Part shown: positions 24,451 to 33,452 of the stretch, in pieces
Numbering within the stretch: position 1 is the first letter of the stretch
How the letters are laid out: every line of letters starts with the position of its first letter
Origin: Metarhizobium sp964253915
Lineage (GTDB): Bacteria; Pseudomonadota; Alphaproteobacteria; Rhizobiales; Rhizobiaceae
Assembly (NCBI RefSeq): GCF_964253915.1
Contig: NZ_CAXUSG020000004.1
Span: 310,001-374,000, forward strand
Direction of reading: 5' to 3'
Length of the DNA: 64,000 nt
The notes under the pieces: generated by a model
Told to the model about the DNA's origin: nothing
Database searches by the model: none
What the model saw: only the letters and a program-made list of their open reading frames with translations
Translations under genes and position numbers: made by a program

Positions 24451-25362
24451 ATGATGCAGGACCTGAACGACCTTTTCTATTTCAGCGAGGTGGTGACACA
24501 TGGTGGCTTCACGGCTGCCGGCCGGGCGCTCAACCTGCCGAAATCCAAGCTCAGCCGCCGCGTGGCGCAGCTGGAAGCGCGGCTCGGCGCCCGGCTTATC
24601 GAACGGTCGTCGCGCAGTTTCCGGGTGACGGAGATCGGCCGCGCCTTCTTCGAACGTTGCCGTAATGCCCTGTCGGAGGTGGAGCGCGCCGAGGCGCTGG
24701 TCGCCGCGGCACAAGCGGAGCCGCGCGGAACGGTGCGGTTCAGCTGCCCAACCGGGCTGATGGATGTCGTCGCCCAACTGCTGCCGTCGTTCCTTGCCCG
24801 GTTTCCGCTGGTCAATGTCCGGGTGCTTGCGACCGACCGGGCCGTCGACCTGATTGCCGAACATATTGATCTGGCGCTGCGGGTGCGCACGCGGCTGGAT
24901 ACGGATGCGGTGCTGACGATGCGCACGCTGGCGAAAAGCCGGCGCATCCTCATCGGCAGTCCTAAGCTCGCCAACACGATCGCAGATATGCAGGATATCG
25001 GCGGTCTTGCCGCGATACCGACGTTGAGTTCATCCGATGCGCCGGGAAATATCGTCTGGGATCTCGAGGATCAGGCGGGGCGACAGCATTCCTTCAGCCA
25101 CGAGCCACGGATTGCCTGCGGCAATTTTTACGCCTTGCGCGAGGCTGCGCTGGCCGGGCTGGGGGTTGCCCTTTTGCCCGACCATGCCTGTGTGGACGCG
25201 CTGCGCGAGGGGCAGCTTGTCCGGCTGTTTCCGCAATGGAGTGGCCGCGAGGGCATCGTCCATCTCGTCTTCACGACGCGGACCGGGTTGCCCCTGCATG
25301 TCCGCGCCTGGATCGATCATCTGGCGGTCGGTTTTCGCGAAGGACGATTCTTCTCGGCCTGA
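24451..25362 (+). CDS. LysR-family transcriptional regulator
   Basis: A 303-aa LysR-type regulator of the AaeR/DsdC-like group: N-terminal winged helix (DLNDLFYFSEVVTHGGFTAA...SRRVAQLEARLGARLIERSS) and a C-terminal substrate-binding domain with the CPTGLMDVVAQLLPSFL block. The ATG at 24451 follows TGGAG by 4 bases; an upstream in-frame ATG at 24409 would put the inverted repeat inside the coding region. It probably regulates the divergent SDR gene. Confidence 0.9.
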   Translation: MMQDLNDLFYFSEVVTHGGFTAAGRALNLPKSKLSRRVAQLEARLGARLIERSSRSFRVTEIGRAFFERCRNALSEVERAEALVAAAQAEPRGTVRFSCPTGLMDVVAQLLPSFLARFPLVNVRVLATDRAVDLIAEHIDLALRVRTRLDTDAVLTMRTLAKSRRILIGSPKLANTIADMQDIGGLAAIPTLSSSDAPGNIVWDLEDQAGRQHSFSHEPRIACGNFYALREAALAGLGVALLPDHACVDALREGQLVRLFPQWSGREGIVHLVFTTRTGLPLHVRAWIDHLAVGFREGRFFSA

Positions 25363-25377
25363 CCGACACCTGGTCTT

Positions 25378-26382
25378 TTAGCCGGCGATCTCCGAAACCT
25401 TGACTGCACGACCTTCCTTCACCGATTTCAGGGCTGCTTCGGCCAGAGCCAGCGCCGCAAGCCCGTCCTTGCCGCCCGGATGCGGCTCGGTGCCTTTTTC
25501 GACCGCATCGATGAAGGCGGAGATTTCTGCGGCATAGGCGGAGGTGTAGCGGGTCATGAAGAAATCGTGCAGCGGCGGGCGGGTGTAGCCGTCGGCATTG
25601 GCGATCTCGATGGAGACCGGGCGCTGGTTTTCGGCCGAAACCGCGCCCTTCGAGCCGTGCACCTCGATGCGCTGATCGTAGCCGTAGCTGGCGCGGCGTG
25701 AGTTGGAGATGATGCATTGCTTGCCGCTTGCCGTCGTCAGGATGACGCTGGCGCTGTCGTAATCGCCGGCGGTGCCGATAGCCGGATCGACCAGCACGGC
25801 GGCCGACGCCATGACGCTGTCGATCTCCTCGCCCAGCAGGAAGCGGGCCATGTCGAAATCGTGGATGGTCATGTCGCGAAAGATACCGCCGGAGACCTTG
25901 ATGTATTCCTGTGGCGGCGGGCCGGGATCGCGGCTGGTGATCGTCACCATCTCGACATCGCCGATGCGGCCGTCGTCGATGGCGGCGCGCACCGCGCCGA
26001 AATGCGGGTCGAAACGGCGGTTGAAGCCGACCATCAGCTTGCCTGAAACGCTCTCGACCACCTTGAGGCAGGTCTTGACGCGGCTGACATCGAGATCGAT
26101 CGGTTTTTCGCAGAAGATCGCCTTGCCGGCCTTGGCGAAACGCTCGATCAGGTCGGCATGGGTGTTGGTCGGCGTGCAGATGATCACCGCATCGACGTCG
26201 GCAGATTGCTCGATCGCCTCGATGCTGCGGACCTCGCAGCCGGTCTGGGTCGCGATTGCTTGCGCCGCGTCGGCGATGGCGTCGGCGACGGCGACCAGCT
26301 TTGCGCGCGGATCGGAGGTTACGGCGCGGGCATGGACCTTGCCGATGCGGCCGGCGCCCAACAGTGCAAAACGAAATGCCAT
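25378..26382 (-). CDS. iolG: inositol 2-dehydrogenase IdhA/IolG
   Basis: NAD-dependent oxidation of myo-inositol to 2-keto-myo-inositol, the first step of inositol use. 334-aa Gfo/Idh/MocA enzyme: Rossmann motif ALLGAGRIG, EKPIDLD (catalytic Lys) and SGGIFRDMTIHDFDMARFL (catalytic Asp/His), the pattern of rhizobial IdhA. The ATG at 26382 has GGGAGGAG upstream; earlier in-frame starts lack one. Divergent from iolR, with a GGAA-N6-TTCT box in the shared gap. Confidence 0.92.
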   Translation of the reverse strand: MAFRFALLGAGRIGKVHARAVTSDPRAKLVAVADAIADAAQAIATQTGCEVRSIEAIEQSADVDAVIICTPTNTHADLIERFAKAGKAIFCEKPIDLDVSRVKTCLKVVESVSGKLMVGFNRRFDPHFGAVRAAIDDGRIGDVEMVTITSRDPGPPPQEYIKVSGGIFRDMTIHDFDMARFLLGEEIDSVMASAAVLVDPAIGTAGDYDSASVILTTASGKQCIISNSRRASYGYDQRIEVHGSKGAVSAENQRPVSIEIANADGYTRPPLHDFFMTRYTSAYAAEISAFIDAVEKGTEPHPGGKDGLAALALAEAALKSVKEGRAVKVSEIAG

Positions 26383-26505
26383 CTCTGGTTTCTCCTCCCG
26401 GATGTGCGGCATGCGCACGACACGCATGCGAAGGCTTGCTCTTCCACCCGACATCCTCCATGCGGGGAGCGACGGTTTCTTGCCGAAGACGCTCCGGTTC
26501 GGTGT

Positions 26506-26519
26506 GGAATTTTTATTCT
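26506..26519. promoter_or_regulatory. IolR-type box between idhA and iolR
   Basis: GGAA-TTTTTA-TTCT, one mismatch from the GGAA-N6-TTCC motif reported for rhizobial IolR. It lies in the 195-base divergent gap, in a position to control both idhA and iolR. Confidence 0.5.
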
Positions 26520-26577
26520 ATATTTGCTATGGAATAGCATGCCACCGGTGTCAAGACGGAATGTGAAAGGATGGGAC

Positions 26578-27402
26578 ATGCCTGAGCTCGATGCGCCGAC
26601 GACGATCAAAGCCTTCGAAGAGCGGCTTCTGGAAGTCTCCTCCAGCCTGCCGAAGCGGTTGCGCCAATGCGCCGATTATGTCGCCGCCAACCAGGACCGC
26701 ATCGCCGTCTCGACCGTGGCAACCATGGCGGAAGGAGCGGGTGTGCAGCCTTCGGCCTTCATGCGTTTCTGTCAGATCCTCGGCTTCACCGGCTTTTCCG
26801 AGATGCAGAAACTGTTCCGCGAATCTTATTCCGGCGGTTGGCCGGATTACTCGACCCGGCTCGAACATCTGCGCGACAGTGGCAGCGGCAGTCCCTCGGC
26901 GCTTCTGGCAGAATTCGTCGATGCCGGCCGCACCTCGCTGGAAAGCCTGTTGAAGACCATGGATGCGGAGATGCTGGATGCCGCCGTCGCCGCACTTGCC
27001 AAGGCGCATATGGTGCATATCGTCGGTTACCGCCGTTCCTTTCCCGCGGCAAGCTACCTTGCTTATGCCTTCGAGAAGATGGACGTGCCGGCGATGCTGC
27101 ACAGCGGCATCGGCCGGCTCGACAGCCGCCATGCGCTTCGCCCCGGCGACGTGCTGATCGCCATCTCCTTCGCGCCCTATTCGGCCGAGACGGTGGAGCT
27201 TGCCGAGGCTGCGCATGCGGCGGGTGTCACGGTGGTGGCAATCACCGATACCGTCGTCAGCCCGCTGCGCAAGCTCGATGCCCTGATCCTGTCGGTCTCG
27301 GAAGTCGATTTCGGGGCGTTTCGTTCGTTGTCGGCCACGCTGTCGCTGGCGATCACGCTGGCGGTGGCCGTCGGCACGATGCGGCAGAACGGGGAAATCT
27401 GA
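26578..27402 (+). CDS. iolR: inositol catabolism repressor IolR (RpiR family)
   Basis: A 274-aa RpiR-family regulator: N-terminal HTH (about 10-85; RIAVSTVATMAEGAGVQPSA) and SIS domain (about 125-255; VHIVGYRRSFPAASYLA). In rhizobia IolR represses the iol genes and is relieved by a phosphorylated pathway intermediate. It lies between idhA and iolCDEB, and GGAA-N6-TTCC-like boxes occur in front of all three iol arms. The ATG at 26578 has AAAGG upstream. Confidence 0.9.
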   Translation: MPELDAPTTIKAFEERLLEVSSSLPKRLRQCADYVAANQDRIAVSTVATMAEGAGVQPSAFMRFCQILGFTGFSEMQKLFRESYSGGWPDYSTRLEHLRDSGSGSPSALLAEFVDAGRTSLESLLKTMDAEMLDAAVAALAKAHMVHIVGYRRSFPAASYLAYAFEKMDVPAMLHSGIGRLDSRHALRPGDVLIAISFAPYSAETVELAEAAHAAGVTVVAITDTVVSPLRKLDALILSVSEVDFGAFRSLSATLSLAITLAVAVGTMRQNGEI

Positions 27403-27428
27403 ATTTTTGTATTGCTGCTTCCAAAAAT

Positions 27429-27442
27429 GGAATATATAATCC
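27429..27442. promoter_or_regulatory. IolR-type box 1 upstream of iolC
   Basis: GGAA-TATATA-ATCC, one mismatch from GGAA-N6-TTCC, 27 bases after the iolR stop. The A/T-rich spacer overlaps a plausible -10 region. Confidence 0.5.
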
Positions 27443-27463
27443 AAATTCACAACGAATGAGGTT

Positions 27464-27477
27464 GGAATTCCATTTCC
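27464..27477. promoter_or_regulatory. IolR-type box 2 upstream of iolC
   Basis: GGAA-TTCCAT-TTCC, an exact GGAA-N6-TTCC match, 35 bases after box 1. Together they fit repression of iolCDEB by IolR. Confidence 0.6.
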
Positions 27478-27483
27478 GCCTCT

Positions 27484-27588
27484 AGAGCAATTCCAGCAAA
27501 ACTGCGTAGCGGTTTTGCCTGTGGAATTGCGTCGAGACAAATAGGATGGAGCGTTTTCGCGATTCGGAGAAAAGCGGAAGCGCTCCAA
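27484..27588. repeat. rhizobial intergenic repeat (paired palindromes)
   Basis: Two palindromes: GCAATTCCA...TGGAATTGC (27487-27530, inner CAAAAC/GTTTTG) and GGAGCG...CGCTCC (27548-27586, inner TTTTCGC-type arms). A repeat of this AGAGCAATTCC...GGAATTGCGTC...GGAGCG..CGCTCC form is widespread between genes in Rhizobiales; I recognise it from general knowledge of these genomes, not from another copy here. With the two IolR boxes it fills the 322-base iolR-iolC gap. Confidence 0.6.
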
Positions 27589-27724
27589 GCGGGAGATCTT
27601 GCATCCGCGGGAGGAGGCGGCAATCCTTGCCGGCCGCGGTCGCGCTCCAGCCATAGACCGGTTCGACCGGCACGATGACAGCGTTCGGAGGGGCGGGCAA
27701 TCGCCTCCGGCAAGGGAGGGCCAT

Positions 27725-29641
27725 GTGAAGCCGCTTGACTTGATTACCATTGGCCGGTCCTCGGTCGACCTCTACGGCGCGCAGATCGGTGGACGGCTGG
27801 AGGACATGGCCTCCTTCAACAAATACATCGGCGGCTCCCCCACCAACATCGCCGCCGGCACCGCCCGGCTGGGCCTGAAATCGGCGCTGATCACGCGTGT
27901 CGGCAACGAGCATATGGGCCGTTTCATCCGCGAACAGCTCGTCCGTGAAGGCGTCGACGTGCGTGGCGTCAAGACCGATCCGGAGCGGCTGACGGCGCTG
28001 GTGCTGCTCGGCATCCGCGACCAGGAGCAGTTCCCGCTGATCTTCTACCGCGAAAACTGCGCCGACATGGCGCTGGAGGAAGGCGATATCGATCCCGCGT
28101 TCATCGCCGAGGCGCGCTGCGTCTGCGCCACCGGCACGCACCTCTCCAATCCGCGCACGGAAGCCGCCGTACTCAAGGCGTTGCGGCTCGCCCGCGAAAA
28201 CGGCGCGAAGACGGCGCTCGATATCGACTATCGCCCGAACCTCTGGGGACTGGCTGGCCACGGTGACGGCGAAAGCCGCTACATCGAATCCGGCAAGGTG
28301 ACGGCCAAGCTGCAATCGACGCTGACCCTGTTCGACCTGATCGTCGGTACGGAAGAGGAATTCCACATCGCCGGTGGCTCGACCGATACGATCGCGGCCC
28401 TGAAGGCGGTCCGCAAGGTGTCGAAGGCGGCGCTGGTGTGCAAGCGCGGGCCGATGGGTGCCGTGGTCTTCGAAGGCGAAATTCCGGAAAACCTCGATGA
28501 CGGGCAGACGGGCGAGGGCTTCCCCATCGAGGTGTTCAACGTGCTCGGTGCGGGCGACGGCTTCATGTCCGGCCTGCTCAAGGGTTGGCTGACCGGTGAA
28601 GACTGGCCCACAAGCCTGAAATACGCCAATGCCTGTGGTGCTTTCGCCGTCTCCCGCCATGGCTGCACGCCGGCCTATCCCAGCTGGGAGGAACTGCAAT
28701 ATTTCTTCCGCACCGGCATCCGCAACAAGGCACTGCGCAAGGATGTGGCCCTTGAGCAGGTGCATTGGGCGACCAATCGTGACGGCGACTGGCCGGACAT
28801 GCATGTCTTCGCCTTCGATCACCGCATCCAGCTCGAAGAGATGGTGCGCGAGACAGGCGCCTCGCCGGAGCGGATTGCCGATTTCAAGCGGCTCTGCCTG
28901 CAGGCGGCGCTGAAGGTGCGGGGCGGTCGCGAGGGCTATGGCATTCTTTGCGACGGCCGGTTGGGGCGCGATGCGCTCTATCAGGCTGCCGGCACCGGCC
29001 TCTGGATCGGCCGGCCGGTGGAATGGCCGGGTTCCCGGCCGCTGACGCTGGAGCCGGAAATCGGCCCGGATTTCGGCGGGCTGGTGGAGTGGCCGCTGGA
29101 ACACGTCGTCAAGGTGCTTGCTTTCTATCATCCTGAAGACCCGCCGGAACTGAGGCTAGAGCAGGAGCAGACCGTGCTCCGGCTGTTCACCGCCGCCCGC
29201 CGAAACCGGCTGGAAATGCTGCTGGAAGTGATCCCCAGCAAGGTCTCCGCCTGCGACGATCAGACGGTGGCGAAGATCATCGAGCGTTTTTACGAGATCG
29301 GCGTCTATCCCGACTGGTGGAAGCTGGAGCCGATGGTGAGCGCGGCCGCCTGGGCGAATGCCTGTTCCGCCATCGCCCGCAACGACCCTTATACGCGCGG
29401 CATCGTCGTGCTCGGGCTCGATGCGCCGGCGGCGGAGTTGGAGGCGAGTTTTGCCACGGCGGCGCAGTTCGACCTGGTCAAGGGTTTCGCCGTCGGCCGG
29501 ACGATCTTCGGCGAGGCGGCGCGCAAATGGCTTTCGGGCGTGATCGGTGATCAGGAGGCGATCGATGACATGGCCCGCAAATATGGCGACCTCTGCGAGG
29601 TCTGGGACCGGGCACGCGCCCGGAAGGGAGAAGCAGCATGA
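27725..29641 (+). CDS. iolC: bifunctional 5-dehydro-2-deoxygluconokinase / DUF2090 protein IolC
   Basis: A 638-aa fusion. The N-terminal ~325 residues are a PfkB-family kinase (ITIGRSSVDLYG, YIGGSPTNIAAGTARLGL, and the GAGDGFMSG anion-hole motif) that phosphorylates 5-dehydro-2-deoxy-D-gluconate. The rest is DUF2090, believed to act as the following aldolase in rhizobial-type pathways, which would explain the absence of iolJ. Start is GTG 27725 with GGGAGGG five bases upstream; an overlapping ATG is out of frame. Overlaps iolD by ATGA. Confidence 0.92.
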   Translation: MKPLDLITIGRSSVDLYGAQIGGRLEDMASFNKYIGGSPTNIAAGTARLGLKSALITRVGNEHMGRFIREQLVREGVDVRGVKTDPERLTALVLLGIRDQEQFPLIFYRENCADMALEEGDIDPAFIAEARCVCATGTHLSNPRTEAAVLKALRLARENGAKTALDIDYRPNLWGLAGHGDGESRYIESGKVTAKLQSTLTLFDLIVGTEEEFHIAGGSTDTIAALKAVRKVSKAALVCKRGPMGAVVFEGEIPENLDDGQTGEGFPIEVFNVLGAGDGFMSGLLKGWLTGEDWPTSLKYANACGAFAVSRHGCTPAYPSWEELQYFFRTGIRNKALRKDVALEQVHWATNRDGDWPDMHVFAFDHRIQLEEMVRETGASPERIADFKRLCLQAALKVRGGREGYGILCDGRLGRDALYQAAGTGLWIGRPVEWPGSRPLTLEPEIGPDFGGLVEWPLEHVVKVLAFYHPEDPPELRLEQEQTVLRLFTAARRNRLEMLLEVIPSKVSACDDQTVAKIIERFYEIGVYPDWWKLEPMVSAAAWANACSAIARNDPYTRGIVVLGLDAPAAELEASFATAAQFDLVKGFAVGRTIFGEAARKWLSGVIGDQEAIDDMARKYGDLCEVWDRARARKGEAA

Positions 29642-31458
29642 AAACCGTAAGACTGACGGCGGCGCAGGCCACCGTTCGTTATCTTGCGAACCAGATGAAC
29701 GGCGAGGGCGAAACCTTCATCGCCGGCGTCTGGGCGATCTTCGGCCACGGCAATGTCGCGGCACTCGGTGAGGCGCTGTACGGCATCCGCGAGGAGCTGC
29801 AGACGTTCCGCGGCCAGAACGAGCAGACGATGGCGCATGCGGCCATCGCTTATGCCAAGCAGCTGCGCCGCCGCCGCACCATGGCCGTCACCTCGTCCAT
29901 CGGCCCCGGCGCGCTGAACATGGTGACTGCGGCGGGCGTGGCGCATGTCAACCGCCTGCCGGTGCTCTTCCTGCCCGGCGACGTCTTCGCCAATCGCGGC
30001 CCCGATCCGGTGCTGCAGCAGATCGAGGATTTTGGCGACGGCACGGTGAGCGTCAACGACTGCTTCCGTCCGGTCAGCCGGTATTTCGACCGCATCACCC
30101 GGCCGGAACAGCTGCTCACCGCTCTGCCCCGCGCCATGCGGTTGATGACCGATCCGGCTGAATGCGGCCCGGTGACGCTCTCCTTCTGCCAGGACGTCCA
30201 GGCGGAAGCCTATGACTATCCGGAAAGCTTCTTTGCCAGGAAGGTCTGGGGTGTTCGCCGACCGGAGCCGGATGCGGCGGAGTTCGAGGCAGCGGTCGCG
30301 GTGCTGAAGGGGGCGAAGAACCCGGTCATCGTCGCCGGCGGCGGCGTGCATTTTTCCGGCGCCACCGAGACGCTGAAGACCTTTGCCGAACAACACAAGA
30401 TCCCGGTGGTGGAGACGCAGGCCGGCAAGTCGGTGCTTGCCTGGGACCATCCCTTGAATTTTGGCGCCGTCGGCGTCACCGGCACGGAATGCGCCAATAT
30501 CGTTTCGGAAAAAGCCGACCTGGTGTTCGGCGTCGGAACGCGGTTCCAGGATTTCACCACCGGCTCCTGGGGCCTGTTCAGGAACCCATCGCGAAAAATC
30601 CTGGCGCTGAACGTTCAGCCCTATGACAGCCACAAGCACGATGCGATCCCGCTGGTGGCCGATGCCAAGATCGGGCTGGAACGCCTGTCGACCGCCCTCG
30701 GCAGCCACGTCTTCGGCGCGCCGGATGCTGCCATCAAGGATGGCTGGTTCGCCAAGGCGGATGCGGTGACGGCAGCACCCAAGGACAGCAATGCGCTGCC
30801 GACCGACATGCAGGTGATCGGCGCCGTGCAGCGTGCCTCGCGCGACAACACGGTGGTGATGTGCGCCGCCGGCACCATGCCGGGCGAATTGCACCAGCTC
30901 TGGAAGGCGAAGCTGCCGCTCTCCTACCACATGGAATACGGCTTCTCCTGCATGGGGTACGAGATCGCCGGCGGGCTCGGTATCAAGATGGCGGAGCCGG
31001 AACGCGACGTCATTGTCATGCTCGGCGACGGTTCCTACATGATGGCCAACTCGGAACTGGCCACCGCCGTGGCGATGGGCAAGAAGATCACCGTCGTCAT
31101 CACCGACAACCGCGGCTACGGCTGCATCAACCGGCTGCAGATGGGCACCGGCGGGGCGGAGTTCAACAATCTCTACGCCCACACCAACGTTCACCCGATC
31201 GCCATCGATTTTGCCGCGCACGCGGCGGCGATGGGCGCCAAGGCGCACAAGGTGACGACCGTCGCCGAACTGGAAGCCGCGCTCGAAGCGGCGCGCTCGG
31301 CGAGCGAGACGACGGTGATCGTCATCGACACCGATCCCTATCCGACGCCAGGGGCCGGCGGTTTCTGGTGGGACGTCGCGGTTCCCGAGGTCTCCGACCG
31401 CAGCCAAGTCAACGATGCCCGCGCCCGCTACGAGGCGGCGCTGAAGGAAAGAAGCTGA
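29638..31458 (+). CDS. iolD: 3D-(3,5/4)-trihydroxycyclohexane-1,2-dione acylhydrolase IolD
   Basis: Thiamine-diphosphate enzyme that opens the ring of the diketone made by IolE. 606 aa, with the three acetolactate-synthase-like domains; the pyrimidine-domain glutamate region (RGQNEQTMAHAAIAYAKQ), and the TPP/Mg motif GDGSYMMANSELATAVAMG ending in DNRGYGCIN. Start overlaps the iolC stop, and iolE begins 4 bases after its stop. Confidence 0.95.
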   Translation: MKTVRLTAAQATVRYLANQMNGEGETFIAGVWAIFGHGNVAALGEALYGIREELQTFRGQNEQTMAHAAIAYAKQLRRRRTMAVTSSIGPGALNMVTAAGVAHVNRLPVLFLPGDVFANRGPDPVLQQIEDFGDGTVSVNDCFRPVSRYFDRITRPEQLLTALPRAMRLMTDPAECGPVTLSFCQDVQAEAYDYPESFFARKVWGVRRPEPDAAEFEAAVAVLKGAKNPVIVAGGGVHFSGATETLKTFAEQHKIPVVETQAGKSVLAWDHPLNFGAVGVTGTECANIVSEKADLVFGVGTRFQDFTTGSWGLFRNPSRKILALNVQPYDSHKHDAIPLVADAKIGLERLSTALGSHVFGAPDAAIKDGWFAKADAVTAAPKDSNALPTDMQVIGAVQRASRDNTVVMCAAGTMPGELHQLWKAKLPLSYHMEYGFSCMGYEIAGGLGIKMAEPERDVIVMLGDGSYMMANSELATAVAMGKKITVVITDNRGYGCINRLQMGTGGAEFNNLYAHTNVHPIAIDFAAHAAAMGAKAHKVTTVAELEAALEAARSASETTVIVIDTDPYPTPGAGGFWWDVAVPEVSDRSQVNDARARYEAALKERS

Positions 31459-31462
31459 TCCG

Positions 31463-32368
31463 ATGATTTTTTACGGCACCAATCCGATCGCCTGGTCGAA
31501 CGATGACGACCGTTCGCTCGGCGCTCATATCTCGCTCGACCAATGCCTGGATGAGACCGCGAAGATCGGCTTCGACGGCATTGAGAAAGGCCACAAGTTC
31601 CCCGAGGACGCCGCCGGCCTCAAGGCGGTGCTGGAGCCGCGCGGGCTGCGTTACGTCTCCGGCTGGCATTCGCTGAACCTGCTGACCCAATCCATCGAGG
31701 ACGAGAAAAAGGCGATGCAGCCGGCGCTCGACCTGTTGAAGGCCATGGGCTGCAAGGTCATCATCGTCTGCGAAACCTCCAACGCCATCCATGGCAACGA
31801 TGCCGTGGCGCTGAAGGACCGGCCGAAGCTCGATGAGGGCCGCTGGGCCGAGTTTGGGGCCGGCGTCGAGGCGCTGGCGGCGTTCGCGGCGGAGCAGGGC
31901 ATCCAGCTCGTCTACCACCATCACATGGGCACCATCGTCGAAAGCGAGGATGAGATCGACCGGTTGATGCGCCATACCGGCCCGAAGGCGAAGCTGCTGC
32001 TCGATACCGGCCATTGCCTGTTCGGCGGCGGCGATCCGGAGCGGGTGGCGAAGAACCACATGGCGCGCGTCGGCCATATCCACGCCAAGAACGTCCGTCC
32101 GGCGATTGCCGAGCAGGTGGCGGCGGAGGGCCTGTCCTTCCTCGAAGGCGTGCGGCGCGGCGTCTTCACCGTGCCCGGCGATGCCGAGGGCGGCGTATCT
32201 TTCGAACCGGTGCTGACGGTCGCCGCCGAGCATGGCTATCAGGGCTGGCTGGTGATCGAGGCGGAGCAGGACCCGGTCGTGCGCAATCCCTTCGAGTATC
32301 AGAGTCTTGGCCTGACATCGCTGAAGGCATTTGCGCAATCGGCCGGCCTCGACAAGGGGGATCGCTGA
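31463..32368 (+). CDS. iolE: myo-inosose-2 dehydratase IolE
   Basis: Dehydrates 2-keto-myo-inositol to the trihydroxy diketone used by IolD. 301-aa AP-endonuclease-2-type TIM barrel: YGTNPIAWSNDD at the N-terminus, YHHHMGTIVE, LLLDTGHCLFGGGDP and the metal site HIHAKNVRP are typical. It is coupled to iolB by TGATG overlap (32366-32370). Confidence 0.95.
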   Translation: MIFYGTNPIAWSNDDDRSLGAHISLDQCLDETAKIGFDGIEKGHKFPEDAAGLKAVLEPRGLRYVSGWHSLNLLTQSIEDEKKAMQPALDLLKAMGCKVIIVCETSNAIHGNDAVALKDRPKLDEGRWAEFGAGVEALAAFAAEQGIQLVYHHHMGTIVESEDEIDRLMRHTGPKAKLLLDTGHCLFGGGDPERVAKNHMARVGHIHAKNVRPAIAEQVAAEGLSFLEGVRRGVFTVPGDAEGGVSFEPVLTVAAEHGYQGWLVIEAEQDPVVRNPFEYQSLGLTSLKAFAQSAGLDKGDR

Positions 32369-33177
32369 TGGCGAACCTCCTGCGCAAGCCGACGGGCACA
32401 AGCGGCAAAGTTCACGACATCACGCCGGAAAGCGCCGATTGGGGTTATGTCGGTTTTGGCCTCTACCGGTTGAAGGCCGGCGAACGCGCCACCGAGGCGA
32501 CGGGAGAGACGGAAGTCATCATCGTGCTGGTCGAGGGCAAGGCTGAGATTGCGGCGGCGGGCCAGGACTTTGGTTTGCTCGGCGACCGCATGAACGTGTT
32601 CGAACGCAAGGCGCCGCATTGCGTCTATGTGCCGGCAGGCGCCGACTGGTCGGCGGTCGCCGCCACGGATTGCACGCTGGCCGTCTGCACCGCGCCGGCA
32701 AAACCCGGCCGCGAGGCGCAGGTGATCGGCCCGGCCGGGCTGAACCTGGTTGAACGCGGCAAGGGCGCCAACACGCGCTACATCTTCCCGATCGCCATGG
32801 AGGAGCGCGATGTCGCCGACTCGCTCTTGGTGACGGAGGTGTTCACGCCTTCCGGCAACTGGTCTTCCTATCCGCCGCACCGGCATGACGAGGACAATTT
32901 TCCGGATATGACCTATCTGGAGGAAACCTATTACCACCGGCTGAACCCGGCGCAGGGTTTCGGTTTCCAGCGGGTGTTCACCGAGGACGGGTCGCTGGAT
33001 GAAACGATGGCGGTCTCGGATGGCGACGTGGTGCTGGTACCGAAGGGGCATCACCCCTGCGGCGCGCCGTATGGCTACGAGATGTATTATCTCAACGTCA
33101 TGGCCGGGCCACTGCGCAAGTGGCGCTTCAAGAACCATCCGGATCACGACTGGATTTTTCGGCGGGATAATCCTTGA
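32368..33177 (+). CDS. iolB: 5-deoxy-glucuronate isomerase IolB
   Basis: Converts 5-deoxyglucuronate to 5-dehydro-2-deoxygluconate, the IolC substrate. 269-aa bicupin; metal-binding motif YPPHRHDEDNFPDMTYLEE and the C-terminal GHHPCGAPYGYEMYYLN segment are characteristic. Its ATG overlaps the iolE stop. Last gene of iolCDEB before a RIME repeat. Confidence 0.95.
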   Translation: MANLLRKPTGTSGKVHDITPESADWGYVGFGLYRLKAGERATEATGETEVIIVLVEGKAEIAAAGQDFGLLGDRMNVFERKAPHCVYVPAGADWSAVAATDCTLAVCTAPAKPGREAQVIGPAGLNLVERGKGANTRYIFPIAMEERDVADSLLVTEVFTPSGNWSSYPPHRHDEDNFPDMTYLEETYYHRLNPAQGFGFQRVFTEDGSLDETMAVSDGDVVLVPKGHHPCGAPYGYEMYYLNVMAGPLRKWRFKNHPDHDWIFRRDNP

Positions 33178-33236
33178 GCCCTAACCTTCGCCCGCTTGCG
33201 GCAGGGTAGTCGTAAATGGAACGAGAGGGTGCCGTC

Positions 33237-33366
33237 TGCCCCTTCTGCCCAGCGGGGAGAAGGTCGCGGCAGCGGGATGAGGGGGCGCCACACGGCAAAA
33301 CCTGTCCGTTTGGCCTCCCCCTCATCCGACCCTTCGGGCCACCTTCTCCCCCAGGGGAGAAGAGGA
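33237..33366. repeat. RIME-like palindromic element after iolB
   Basis: CCTTCTGCCC-AG-CGGGGAGAAGG and CCTTCTCCCC-CA-GGGGAGAAG palindromes joined by GTCGCGGCAGCGGGATGAGGG and the CTCATCCGACCCTTCGGG block: the same subfamily as the copies at 7455, 21683 and 50274. It fills most of the 275-base iolB to dehydrogenase gap. Confidence 0.85.
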
Positions 33367-33452
33367 GGAGGCGTCGTCGCACCACAAGAAGGGTCCGTAG
33401 GACACAGGCGTACCATCCGATTTTCCAGAAAAACAATGACACGGAGGCATTT

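Noticed and set aside
26158..26577. iolR extended upstream to 26158
   Set aside because: The added codons lie antisense to idhA and lack family similarity; the ATG at 26578 gives the usual RpiR N-terminus.
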